Below, piece after piece: positions 1-6,990 of a stretch of DNA of 12,547 bases (within the stretch, counting starts at the first letter, position 1; every line of letters begins with the position of its first letter). The translations under genes were made by a program, and so were the position numbers. Source of the DNA: an uncultured Bryobacterales bacterium (GTDB taxonomy: Bacteria > Acidobacteriota > Terriglobia > Bryobacterales > Bryobacteraceae); contig CALMAV010000364.1 in assembly GCA_937859895.1 (NCBI GenBank), positions 1 through 12,547 of the forward strand, in the 5' to 3' direction. The notes beneath the pieces are model-generated. The model was not told the DNA's origin. It did not search any database and was given only the letters and a program-made list of their open reading frames with translations.

Positions 1-1642
1 CGCTCAGCAGTTTCAGATCGTAGCCGCCATAGTGAACAGTCTCGCCCAGGCCGAGATTACTGATTCGGTGCTGATCGAAGGCGTGGCCAGTGAATCCTAT
101 GAAGAGAATCACGATACCCATGTGCACCAGATACCCACCATAGCGGCGAGTGTTACGCCATGTAAGTTCGAACGCGGCTTTCGGCAGAGGAAGTGACTCT
201 TTTACCTGAATGGCTCGTGAGCCCTTCCAGAACTCACTAAAGATAGTCCCCAGCACAAAGGCGCAGAGACCAAAAGAGATGATTGCCGAAATTGCACGCA
301 TCCCGGAGACAGCCAAGACCACCATCGTGACAATGCCAATAATCGTCGGCACAAGGAACGCTTTCTTCAAGCTGCTAAGCGAACTCTTCCGCCACGCGAT
401 CAGCGGCCCAACACCGGTTAGGAACAATAGGAATAGCGCAATCGGAACATTGACCCGCACATAGTACGGACCGTCAATGGTTTCCTTTTCACCCGTAAGC
501 GCCTCCATAATGACGGGGAAGAGCGAACCCCACAGAATGGCAAAGCAACTGGCCAGCAAGATCAGGTTGTTGAACAGAAAACTCGATTCGCGCGAGACCA
601 CGCTTTCAAGCTTTACTTCACTCTTCAAATACGGAAGATTACGAACGATAGCGAAGGCGGTCAGCACAGTGGCGCTTACAAGAAACGTAGTGAAGTAAGG
701 CTTCACCGGAGACTGCGCAAACGCGTGAACAGACGACACGAGGCCTGTGCGGGTAAGGGTCGTACCCAGGATGCTCAGCAGGAACGTGGCCGATACCAGC
801 ACCATATTCCAGACCTTCATCATGCCTTTCTTCTCCTGCATCATCACCGAGTGAAGAAACGCAGTAGCGGTAATCCAGGGCATGAACGAGGCGTTCTCCA
901 CCGGGTCCCAACCCCAATAGCCGCCCCAGCCAAGAACCGTGTAAGCCCAACCCATGCCCAGCAAGATGCCGGTGCTCTGGAACAGCCACGTCACAATTGC
1001 CCAACGGCGAGTAGTGTGGATCCAAGCCTCGCCCGGTTGCCGGGTAATCAAAGATGCCATGGCGAACGCGAACGGAACAGTGAAGCCGACATAGCCTAAG
1101 TAGAGGAACGGCGGATGAATAGCCATCGTCCACCACTGCAAAAGCGGGCTGAGCCCGTTACCGTCGGTGGCATCGTAAATTCCTTTGCCGATCATCAGCA
1201 CTTTGAAGGGGCTGGCGACGAAGGTAATCATCGAGATGAAGAAGGCCAGCACTGTGCTCATAATGCTGATTACAATGGGCATCATCTCGCGGAAACGGTG
1301 GCGATTCGTGTAAGTAACAATGGCCGTATAGGTGGAGAGCAGCCAGCTCCACAGAAGCAGCGACCCTTCCTGACCACCCCACCAGGCGGTGAACTTATAA
1401 ATGCCCGACATGGCCTTGTCCGTGTGTGCGGCAACATAAGCCAATCGGAAATCGCCAGTGACTAAAAGGGTGACAAGAATGGCGGAAGCAATGGTAAGCA
1501 ATCCCCAGGTGCCATACACAGCACGTTCAGCAGCGACCACCAGATAAGGACGTTTCGCGTACTTACCGACTACGCCGGCCAGGATCGCAAATACGGTGAG
1601 ACAGAAGGAAAGAAGGACAGAGAGTGCGCCGAGGTTTTCCAT
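1..1642 (-). CDS. ccmF: Cytochrome c maturation protein CcmF (heme lyase subunit), C-terminus cut by window edge
   Basis: CcmF is the polytopic inner-membrane core of the System I holocytochrome c synthase: it takes heme from holo-CcmE and ligates it to CxxCH motifs of apocytochromes outside the cytoplasmic membrane. The frame is open from the ATG at 1642 to the left edge (547 residues; the family usually has about 640-680). A TAG lies in frame five codons upstream, so this ATG is the first possible start. I see WWGGQEGS at residues 87-94, the HPPFLYLGY segment with His176, the tryptophan-rich WWD motif WGGYWGWDPVEN around 239-250, and TRTGLVSSVHAF with His306. His264 and His507 (GYLVHMG) lie in membrane segments. 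By motif these four His match the E. coli heme ligands H173, H261, H303 and H491. It starts 25 bases after the ccmE stop, so the two are probably co-transcribed. Many hydrophobic segments alternate with short loops. Identification is firm; only the missing end is unknown. Confidence 0.96.
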   Translation of the reverse strand, partial: MENLGALSVLLSFCLTVFAILAGVVGKYAKRPYLVVAAERAVYGTWGLLTIASAILVTLLVTGDFRLAYVAAHTDKAMSGIYKFTAWWGGQEGSLLLWSWLLSTYTAIVTYTNRHRFREMMPIVISIMSTVLAFFISMITFVASPFKVLMIGKGIYDATDGNGLSPLLQWWTMAIHPPFLYLGYVGFTVPFAFAMASLITRQPGEAWIHTTRRWAIVTWLFQSTGILLGMGWAYTVLGWGGYWGWDPVENASFMPWITATAFLHSVMMQEKKGMMKVWNMVLVSATFLLSILGTTLTRTGLVSSVHAFAQSPVKPYFTTFLVSATVLTAFAIVRNLPYLKSEVKLESVVSRESSFLFNNLILLASCFAILWGSLFPVIMEALTGEKETIDGPYYVRVNVPIALFLLFLTGVGPLIAWRKSSLSSLKKAFLVPTIIGIVTMVVLAVSGMRAISAIISFGLCAFVLGTIFSEFWKGSRAIQVKESLPLPKAAFELTWRNTRRYGGYLVHMGIVILFIGFTGHAFDQHRISNLGLGETVHYGGYDLKLLS

Positions 1643-1667
1643 GAGGAACTTAAGCTATACCTACTAC

Positions 1668-2135
1668 TTAAGATGCCGACCGGCCATCTGCTGCGTCCTG
1701 AATCTTAGTGGATTGAGTAGTCTTATGAGTCAAGCCGCGCTGGGGTGGTTTAGCCTCGTACTTTGACGCGCACTTAGCTTGAATTTTGCTCGCTTCGAAG
1801 ACCCCATTCGGACCAAGCCGGCCGTCGGCAAGAGCCTGCGCGTTGTCTTTGAAAGTATCAGGAAGCGGGTCGGACCCGGTATAGACAACTTTCATCACTT
1901 GCGGGCCTTGATACAGCACGAAAGCTACCTGCCCGTCCTGCTGTTTAACGATAGAGCCAGGCTTCACATCGCCACCTAAACGAAGACGCTGCCCGTGTGC
2001 AGCACTGCCCATTGTCTGAAGCTCAGGAATAGTCTTGTAATAAGTCTTAGTGTCGGAAATGCCACCAGCGGCCAGCCATACCAACGACCCCACAATCAGC
2101 GTCATCAATACCGCGAAATTTACATAAGTTTTCAT
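1668..2135 (-). CDS. ccmE: Cytochrome c maturation heme chaperone CcmE, CxxxY variant
   Basis: CcmE is a membrane-anchored periplasmic chaperone that binds heme covalently and passes it to CcmF. The 155-residue protein has an N-terminal hydrophobic anchor (about residues 7-24), then the OB-fold core with the family signs LRLGGDVKPGSI (51-62), VVYTGSDPLPDTF (83-95) and GRLGPNGVFEASKIQAK (105-121). The attachment site is KCASKYE (121-127): Cys122 replaces the usual His, and Tyr126 follows in CxxxY spacing. This Cys form is known from archaea, Desulfovibrio and some other bacteria ('System I*'), where CcmH is often absent. About 30 polar residues follow the motif. On the coding strand GAAGAAG lies 6-7 bases before ATG, a weak ribosome binding site. 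It is first of the visible pair and is followed by ccmF after 25 bases. The family call is firm; the actual heme chemistry in this organism is inferred. Confidence 0.93.
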   Translation of the reverse strand: MKTYVNFAVLMTLIVGSLVWLAAGGISDTKTYYKTIPELQTMGSAAHGQRLRLGGDVKPGSIVKQQDGQVAFVLYQGPQVMKVVYTGSDPLPDTFKDNAQALADGRLGPNGVFEASKIQAKCASKYEAKPPQRGLTHKTTQSTKIQDAADGRSAS

Positions 2136-2170
2136 AAAAGCTTCTTCGTGGCGGGTAGGGAATTAATTTC

Positions 2171-2176
2171 AGTATA
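2171..2176 (-). promoter_or_regulatory. Possible -10 element upstream of ccmE
   Basis: Read on the minus strand the hexamer is TATACT, one mismatch from TATAAT, about 35 bases upstream of the ccmE ATG. No good -35 hexamer is visible at 16-18 bases, so this is a weak call that rests on position and the -10 alone. Confidence 0.35.
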
Positions 2177-2611
2177 GTCCCGTTTAAGCGACCGTTAGAT
2201 AGGACGGCCCAAGGTTCGCTCCCGGCACACTGGACCGGAACGCATGGTCAAATTCGACACGCTCGACAACCCGGATGCCGAGCCGCCCTTCGAAGCAACA
2301 ACAATAACCATTGTGGTTTCTGGTAAGCACATCGGCCCCACTACAACGCACGTCGACCGATGAAGCAATTAAGAGCTAGGGGCGGTGATTAAAAAGCCCA
2401 TTCTTGCAGTCGAGGTCAGGTGGCGAGGAGTTCCGGAACGAAAATGTCCTCAAAACGTAAAACGGCGCTCAGTAACGCCTGGCTTGAAGTGGCAGCGCAA
2501 AATTTCTCCCGCTTCCAGCATGGCCCCTAGCTCCTCTCCTGCGGGATTTCTGGAGCTTTGAGGTTGGCTGGACGGGTTTGAGGCATGAAGTCGATTGGCT
2601 TCAGCGGCCAG
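2177..2611. other. Intergenic stretch without a recognisable gene
   Basis: This holds no coding region I can defend. A plus-strand frame 2244-2363 encodes 39 residues (starting MVKFDTLDNPD) with coding-like composition but no ribosome binding site and no family I recognise. A second frame at 2444-2530 encodes 28 residues. The notable structure is an 11-bp perfect inverted repeat, GAGCTAGGGGC (2373-2383) and GCCCCTAGCTC (2523-2533). The stretch may be decayed DNA of a former gene or mobile element; nothing proves it. Confidence 0.4.
2373..2533. repeat. 11-bp inverted repeat bounding a 161-bp segment
   Basis: The arms GAGCTAGGGGC at 2373-2383 and GCCCCTAGCTC at 2523-2533 are perfect reverse complements separated by 139 bases. 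The match does not extend on either side. Arm length and spacing suit terminal repeats of a very small non-autonomous element, or chance. No clear target-site duplication flanks the arms, and no transposase lies between them. Confidence 0.4.
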
Positions 2612-2806
2612 TCACCATACCTTGGACATGGTTCCTGCGTCGTGACTGTAAAGGGGCAAGTTCACCGATCGTTTCGCCGTTGAGGTTTTCCGGACGTGTA
2701 ATGTCACTAGCTTGTTGACGTAAACCCGAACCTTCACGTTGCCATCCCTGAGAGCACCCGTGCGCTCACAATCCCAGAAAGCCGAATCCAGCTTTAGATC
2801 AGCCAT
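2527..2806 (-). pseudogene. Possible frameshifted small reading frame downstream of tetR
   Basis: An ATG at 2806 opens a 64-residue frame (start MADLKLDSAFWDCERTG) that stops at 2612. It lies 22 bases after the tetR stop and has a GGAG about 8 bases upstream, which favours real translation. The frame shifted by one base stays open past that stop down to TAG at 2529-2527 and reads plausibly as protein (RYGDWPLKPIDFMPQTRPAN and on), suggesting that one longer gene was broken near 2620-2660. I recognise no family. It could instead be an intact 64-residue protein, or noncoding DNA with chance open frames. Confidence 0.25.
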
Positions 2807-2828
2807 CACACTTCTCCATCTTGTGCGT

Positions 2829-3554
2829 TCATTCATTGACAAGGCGCTCGAGCCATTCGGCGATCATGGTGCGTTCCGCTTGCGTAAGAGAGGCGGCGTC
2901 GTTCAGGACGGCGAGGAGGGCGACGGCTGCCGCTGCTGGGCCCGGAGTCTTGATCGCCGGCGCTTCGGTGGTAATGGCAGCGAGGATGGATTCGCGGGCG
3001 ATCTCGGCCATCTTCATGTCGCGCCGGACTTCGGGCGTAGCAAGCAACGTCAGCACGATGCCGCAGGCGGAAGCGTGAAAGAGATCTGCAGCACGTTCTT
3101 CGCTGACGCGCAGGCGGCCCGCAACGGCGACTCGGTGGATGTGTTCGCGGAGCATGTGATGGGAGTGGGCGGCGGCTGGCGACTCTACGCCAGGTTGAGG
3201 GTCGCAGTACATCAGCTTGTAAAGGGCGGGATTGGAAAGCCCAAAGGCGATGTGTAAGGACCAGCCCGCGCGTAAATCCTCAACTGGGTCATCGCTGAGG
3301 CCGTGAAGCTTTTTTGTTCCGATGTACGTGGAGTAACCGTGTTCGGCAACTGCGTCGAGCAAGCCAACCATGTCCCTAAAGAGGCGATAGATGGTGGGTA
3401 CCTGGACGCCGGCAGCGTCGGCGACGGCGCGGCTGGTCACGGCATCCCGGCCGGCGCGGTTGAGAAGAGAGATGGCGGCAGCGATGATGTGCGCTCGCGT
3501 GTCATTACGAGACGTTGCGCTGTGCGCGGCCGTAGGACGGGTTTTAACAGGCAT
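2829..3554 (-). CDS. TetR/AcrR family transcriptional regulator
   Basis: This is a one-component repressor-type regulator: an N-terminal helix-turn-helix binds the operator and a variable C-terminal domain binds a ligand. From the ATG at 3554 it is 241 residues, normal for the family (about 190-240). The TetR_N pattern is clear: DTRAHIIAAAISLLNRAG (18-35), then TSRAVADAAGVQVPTIYRLFRD (40-61) as the DNA-contacting HTH. The C-terminal part gives no ligand clue. An upstream ATG at 3611 would add 19 hydrophobic residues (start MMLALLTNLHEF) atypical of TetR and would put the start codon inside the likely -10 box, so I prefer 3554 despite a poor ribosome binding site. It is divergent from the dehydrogenase at 3652 and probably represses that cassette and itself. 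The ligand is unknown. Confidence 0.9.
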   Translation of the reverse strand: MPVKTRPTAAHSATSRNDTRAHIIAAAISLLNRAGRDAVTSRAVADAAGVQVPTIYRLFRDMVGLLDAVAEHGYSTYIGTKKLHGLSDDPVEDLRAGWSLHIAFGLSNPALYKLMYCDPQPGVESPAAAHSHHMLREHIHRVAVAGRLRVSEERAADLFHASACGIVLTLLATPEVRRDMKMAEIARESILAAITTEAPAIKTPGPAAAAVALLAVLNDAASLTQAERTMIAEWLERLVNE

Positions 3555-3591
3555 GATTGGGAACTGTAAGAAAAGGAATTCGTGGAGGTTT

Positions 3592-3606
3592 GTTAGCAAT
3601 GCTAGC
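3592..3606. promoter_or_regulatory. Candidate TetR operator palindrome in the divergent promoter
   Basis: GTTAGCAATGCTAGC is symmetric around its centre with TAGC-AAT-GCTA perfect and one mismatched pair outside it. It lies between the two divergent genes and overlaps the likely transcription start of tetR. Small palindromes in this position are typical binding sites for divergently encoded TetR proteins. The assignment is inference from symmetry and place. Confidence 0.45.
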
Positions 3607-3612
3607 ATCATA
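3607..3612 (-). promoter_or_regulatory. Likely -10 element of tetR
   Basis: On the minus strand this reads TATGAT, one mismatch from consensus, about 50 bases upstream of the preferred tetR start at 3554. The -35 region 17 bases upstream is poor, as is common at regulated promoters. It abuts the palindrome at 3592-3606. Confidence 0.4.
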
Positions 3613-3640
3613 ACGGTAACAGTGATAAAGTAGTCCTGCT

Positions 3641-3648
3641 AAGGAGGA
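3641..3648 (+). promoter_or_regulatory. Strong Shine-Dalgarno site of the SDR gene
   Basis: AAGGAGGA lies 3 bases before the ATG at 3652 (5-6 bases counted from the GGAGG core). It is a near-perfect anti-16S match, fixes the SDR start, and contrasts with the nei, exporter and GH20 genes, which show no such site. Confidence 0.85.
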
Positions 3649-3651
3649 CAG

Positions 3652-4377
3652 ATGCAAGCAAAGAAGGTAGCGCTGATTACAGGAGCAAATAAGGGCATCG
3701 GGTTTGAAGTCGCCCGCCAGATCGGCAAAGCTGGGTGGACTGTGGTCGCAGCGGCGCGCAATGAGGAGCTTGGCAGGCAAGCCGTTGCAACGCTTAAAGC
3801 GGAAGGTCTCGATGTGCATTTCGTTCACGTTGACCTTGAAGCCCAGGGGACCGCAGGGACCGCGGCAGAAACCATTCGAGACCGGTTTGGCAAACTCGAC
3901 CTTCTCATCAACAATGCCGGCATCTCAAGTAAGAGCGACGGGCCGCCCAGCAAAGTTAATCTCGACGCCCTGCAGACCGTCATGCGTACCAACTATATAG
4001 GTGCAGTTGCGGTCACACAGGCCATGCTACCCCTACTCCAAGGTGCCGGAAAGGCTCAGATCATTAACGTCACCAGCGAGCTCGGTTCCATAAGTCTGCA
4101 AACCGACCCGAGCTGGAAGTTTGCTTCTGTAAAGCTGCTTGCCTATTGCGCTTCGAAGGCCGCGCTCAACATGTTCACCGTCCAACTGGCTTACGAGTTC
4201 CGCGACGGAGATATTGCCGTAAACGCAGTCAACCCGGGCTACACAGCCACCGATTTTAACGGGCATAGCGGTCCTCAAACGGTAGAAGAAGGTGCCGCCG
4301 AGATCGTTCGGGTAGCCCTGACTGACACGCCTGTCAGCGGCAAGTTCCTTGAGGCTGGTGGCGAGATTGCCTGGTAG
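3652..4377 (+). CDS. Classical short-chain dehydrogenase/reductase (carbonyl-reductase-like)
   Basis: An NAD(P)(H)-dependent oxidoreductase that interconverts a carbonyl and an alcohol in the cytoplasm; the substrate is not evident. At 241 residues it fits classical SDRs (about 250). Visible motifs are the cofactor loop TGANKGIG (10-17), NNAG (87-90), structural Asn114, and the catalytic set Ser142, Tyr165 and Lys169 (YCASK). PGYTATD (195-201) is the segment after the active site. Arg36 after the second beta strand favours NADPH. The layout resembles plant and bacterial carbonyl reductases (SDR family 1 type). It is first in a plus-strand cassette with the NmrA-like gene 48 bases on, and lies divergent to tetR, so repression by TetR is likely. 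All key residues are present, so an active enzyme is expected; the physiological role is unknown. Confidence 0.95.
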   Translation: MQAKKVALITGANKGIGFEVARQIGKAGWTVVAAARNEELGRQAVATLKAEGLDVHFVHVDLEAQGTAGTAAETIRDRFGKLDLLINNAGISSKSDGPPSKVNLDALQTVMRTNYIGAVAVTQAMLPLLQGAGKAQIINVTSELGSISLQTDPSWKFASVKLLAYCASKAALNMFTVQLAYEFRDGDIAVNAVNPGYTATDFNGHSGPQTVEEGAAEIVRVALTDTPVSGKFLEAGGEIAW

Positions 4378-4425
4378 AAACAAGCACGTTGGTGTGCCGA
4401 ATTTAGCAAGTCCACAGGAGAACTC

Positions 4426-5310
4426 ATGATTGTCGTAACAACACCTACTGGAAAAATCGGATCGCAGGTCATCCCTCATCTTCTTGCAGCGAATGAGGCG
4501 GTGCGAGTCATCGCACGCGATCCAACCAAGCTCCCTGGGGAGATTCGGAATCAGGTCGAGGTTGTCACGGGCTCGCTCGATGATGACCAAGTGATGGAAC
4601 AAGCCCTCAAAGGTGCAGAAAGCGTGTTCCTGGTTGTGCCTCCTTCGTTTACAGACAACAACGTTGAAGCCTATTACCTGCGTTTTACGCGTCCTGCGCT
4701 CAAGGCGATGAAGAACGAAGGCGTAAAACGGATGGTGGGTGTATCCGTGCTGGGCCGTGGCCTGGAACTCTCAAGAAAAGCTGGACCGATTACCGCGTCT
4801 CTTACCAAGGATGAGGAAGTCGAGAAGAGTGGGGTCGATTACTGCGCGTTGTGGTGTCCTGCCCTGATGGACAATATGCTCAGCAACGTGCAGAGCATTC
4901 AGCACCAAGGAATGTTTTTCTCGCTTAGTGATCCGAAAATCAAGAGACCCCAGGTTGCGACCAAGGATGTCGGCGCTATGGGTGCCAAGTTCCTGCTGGA
5001 TAAGACCTGGACAGGACAAATCGGCAGTGCTGTGCTCGGGCCTGAGGATCTTTCCTTCAATGAGATGGCAGCCGTCATGTCGGACGTGCTCGGAAAGACC
5101 GTTCGCTACCAGCAAATACCAGCTGACGCTTACAAGGCTCAACTGATTCAGTACGGTGCAAATGAGGTGTTTGCGCAGGAGATCATCGACATGTTGATTG
5201 CTAAGGATAAGGGACTCGACAATGAGGAACCGCGTACAGCAGAAAATACGACTCCGACCAGCTTCCACCAGTGGTGCGAGGAAGTGTTGAAGCCTGCTGT
5301 ACTTAGCTAG
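4426..5310 (+). CDS. NmrA-like NAD(P)-binding protein (atypical SDR)
   Basis: The 294-residue protein belongs to the NmrA/atypical SDR group, which includes NAD(P)H quinone oxidoreductase 2-like enzymes and redox-sensing proteins. The N-terminus MIVVTTPTGKIG (1-12) is the Rossmann beta strand and glycine loop; the usual first Gly of GATGxxG is replaced, leaving TTPTGKIG. Arg31 after the second strand suggests NADP(H). GSLDD (49-53), VFLVVPP (67-73) and GVKRMVGVSVLG (99-110) are the core strands of the fold. No YxxxK catalytic pair is seen, as expected for this class. AGGAGA lies upstream of the ATG at suitable spacing. It sits between the SDR and the DUF5519 gene, separated by 48 and 78 bases, and is probably co-transcribed with them. 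Whether it is an enzyme or a sensor is open. Confidence 0.9.
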   Translation: MIVVTTPTGKIGSQVIPHLLAANEAVRVIARDPTKLPGEIRNQVEVVTGSLDDDQVMEQALKGAESVFLVVPPSFTDNNVEAYYLRFTRPALKAMKNEGVKRMVGVSVLGRGLELSRKAGPITASLTKDEEVEKSGVDYCALWCPALMDNMLSNVQSIQHQGMFFSLSDPKIKRPQVATKDVGAMGAKFLLDKTWTGQIGSAVLGPEDLSFNEMAAVMSDVLGKTVRYQQIPADAYKAQLIQYGANEVFAQEIIDMLIAKDKGLDNEEPRTAENTTPTSFHQWCEEVLKPAVLS

Positions 5311-5388
5311 ATTGTGAAAAATCGTTGCTACTTAGAGCAGGTTGTTAAGCCGCGCCGAGTGAGCACAACACTGAAAGAGGAGGGATAC

Positions 5389-5862
5389 ATGATACGCCTG
5401 AGAAATGAAGGCCCAATTAAGCCAGCTCCCCTGCTGCAGGGGTTTGCGCAAGAGGTCTCGACCGAACTTCAGACATGGCCGGACATAATTTCGGCCACAC
5501 ACTGGCAACTTGGCGATCCGACGCGAGTGGACGGAGCGGAGTTCCACGTGGAGGGAGTTGGGGAGCTCGGCCATATTCACCTGAACGGTGAAATTCATCT
5601 CGCATTGACGAAACCACTTCGGGATCAACTCATCGCACTGAATCTTGCAGAACCGTTTGTATGGCATAGAGAGTGGGTGACCGCTCCAATTTCATCACCA
5701 AGCGAAGCCGATAAAGCTATGTGGCTTTTTAAGCTAGGCTACGACCGCCTGTGTTCAGTATCGGAAGAGATTCTCTTCAACAGAATCCAAGCGCGCGCAG
5801 CTGCCAGGAATCCCGCCTCAGGGCGCACAGGAAACACGAATTCCCTTCACAAAGCAGAATAG
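5389..5862 (+). CDS. DUF5519 ('luciferase domain') family protein
   Basis: This cytoplasmic protein of 157 residues has the conserved pattern of DUF5519, a family whose database label 'luciferase' comes from remote similarity and whose bacterial members have no proven function. The diagnostic stretch is GELGHIHLNGEIHLALTKPLR (from about residue 58), followed by LAEPFVWHREWVTAPI and by KAMWLFKLGYDRL near residue 120. I chose the ATG at 5389 because GAGGAGGG lies just upstream; an in-frame ATG-like start at 5314 would add 25 residues outside the family and lacks a good site. The tail of about 30 residues is polar and probably disordered. It is last in the TetR-controlled cassette, and a hairpin (5863-5885) begins immediately after its stop. 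Light emission should not be assumed. Confidence 0.78.
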   Translation: MIRLRNEGPIKPAPLLQGFAQEVSTELQTWPDIISATHWQLGDPTRVDGAEFHVEGVGELGHIHLNGEIHLALTKPLRDQLIALNLAEPFVWHREWVTAPISSPSEADKAMWLFKLGYDRLCSVSEEILFNRIQARAAARNPASGRTGNTNSLHKAE

Positions 5863-5885
5863 AGTCGACTATTCGAATAGCGACT
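5863..5885. repeat. Interrupted palindrome directly after the DUF5519 stop
   Basis: AGTCG, one unpaired A, then CTATTC-GAATAG, then CGACT make an 11-bp inverted repeat with a single bulge, centred on TTCGAA. It begins on the base after the stop codon. There is no T tract on either side, so it is not a classical intrinsic terminator. It may help end or protect the cassette transcript, or be a binding site. Confidence 0.5.
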
Positions 5886-5998
5886 CCTTCGATCCTCCAA
5901 CGCTTCGCCGGGCTTGGATCGGCAATATGGCCAGCGTGTCTGTTACCGTCACTTTTACAGGCCCGGCGTTCGCCGCCGTCATCTAACATTCATCACTC

Positions 5999-6808
5999 AT
6001 GCCCGAAGGCAACGAACTTCATCGGCACGCCCTCCGCCAAGCCGAGCTCTTCAGCGGTCGCACAGTCACTGTTGATGCCCCGAATGGGCGCTTTGCCGAT
6101 GGCGCCGCGCTGCTGAACAACCGAAAGCTCCGCTCAGTGGATGCCTTTGGCAAGCACCTGTTTTACGACTTTGGCCGCGGTCGCCAACTCCACATCCACC
6201 TCGGCCTCTACGGCAAATTTCGCGAAGGCGAAATGCCGTACCCTGAACCGAAAGGCGCCCTCCGCCTCCGCATCTCCACGCCCGAGCACTGGATTGAACT
6301 TCGCGGTCCCACAGCCTGCGACGTTCTCACCCAAAAGAGTCGCGACCAGCTTCTCGCCCGGATTGGCCCCGATCCCCTCCGCGACGATGCCGACCCAAGG
6401 GTCGCGGTCAATCGCATCCGCAAGAGTCGCTCGCCCATCGGCGCCTTGCTCATGGACCAGTCTGTCCTCAGCGGCGTTGGTAACATCTATCGCGCCGAAC
6501 TCCTCTTCCGCGCCCGCCTCCATCCGCTGCGACCCGGTCTTTCCATCCCGGCCAAAGCTCTTCACACCCTTTGGAAGGATGCTGTCGACTTGATGCACTC
6601 TGGCATGATCGACCGCCGGATTGTTACTACCCAACCCGCTGATCGCCCCCACCCGACTGGTAAAGCTCGCAGTGGCGAGACCCACTATGTCTATCGCCGC
6701 AAAGGCCTCCCGTGCTTCCTGTGCGGCGGAGAAATCCAGCTCAAAGCCTTCGTCGGCCGGAAACTCTACTGGTGCCCAGCCTGCCAGCCGGAGGTGAAGG
6801 TAAGTTGA
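5999..6808 (+). CDS. nei: Fpg/Nei family DNA glycosylase (endonuclease VIII-like)
   Basis: A bifunctional base-excision repair enzyme: it removes oxidised bases and cleaves the abasic site by beta,delta-elimination. The 269-residue protein keeps the whole set: N-terminal MPEG with catalytic Pro2 and Glu3, Lys52 in FGKHLF, the helix-two-turn-helix QSVLSGVGNIYRAELLF (154-170), and a C-terminal zinc finger with Cys239, Cys242, Cys259 and Cys262, including the Arg254 position that contacts DNA. The opening PEGNELHR (PEGN rather than PEGP) resembles the Nei branch (as in mycobacterial Nei1, PEGD) more than Fpg. The family needs Pro at position 2, which fixes the ATG at 5999 although no Shine-Dalgarno is visible. 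It lies 136 bases after the oxidoreductase cassette and is probably transcribed alone. Substrate range (Nei versus Fpg) cannot be settled by reading. Confidence 0.93.
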   Translation: MPEGNELHRHALRQAELFSGRTVTVDAPNGRFADGAALLNNRKLRSVDAFGKHLFYDFGRGRQLHIHLGLYGKFREGEMPYPEPKGALRLRISTPEHWIELRGPTACDVLTQKSRDQLLARIGPDPLRDDADPRVAVNRIRKSRSPIGALLMDQSVLSGVGNIYRAELLFRARLHPLRPGLSIPAKALHTLWKDAVDLMHSGMIDRRIVTTQPADRPHPTGKARSGETHYVYRRKGLPCFLCGGEIQLKAFVGRKLYWCPACQPEVKVS

Positions 6809-6956
6809 TGAACGGTAACTACTTATCCTTTTTTACCCTCGTCTTTTCCACTCACTTTTCACAATTTTTCCGTTCCTCGACATATCCTGCGGTACCCTGT
6901 AAGTTGCTGATTCCGAAAAGGTTATCTCTGCTTTTCGCGGCAGGCCAAAAATGCCC

Positions 6957-6985
6957 TTGACTTCATTCCGCGCTCGCCCTACACT
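6957..6985 (+). promoter_or_regulatory. Strong sigma-70-type promoter
   Basis: TTGACT (6957-6962) and TACACT (6980-6985) are separated by exactly 17 bases; each is one or two mismatches from consensus. Predicted transcription start is near 6991-6993. This is the best promoter in the window. It lies 127 bases upstream of the exporter start, with a complete intrinsic terminator in between. Confidence 0.7.
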
Positions 6986-6990
6986 CCAAT

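Noticed and set aside
639..1136. Minus-strand frame of 165 codons within ccmF
   Set aside because: Different frame from CcmF, which has its heme-binding motifs through the same bases.
2177..2830. tRNA or known RNA gene in the gene-poor stretch
   Set aside because: No T-arm pattern with matching stems and no acceptor pairing found by eye; GGTTCGCTCC near 2213 lacks a cloverleaf.
4033..4602. Minus-strand frame of 189 codons across the SDR and NmrA genes
   Set aside because: Antisense shadow of two genes with complete motifs; no start signal and no recognisable domain.
5906..5968. 8-bp inverted repeat CGCCGGGC / GCCCGGCG upstream of nei
   Set aside because: Short, GC-rich and far apart; expected by chance at this base composition.
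6134..6685. Minus-strand frame of 183 codons opposite nei
   Set aside because: Overlaps the complete Nei catalytic and H2TH region; antisense shadow.
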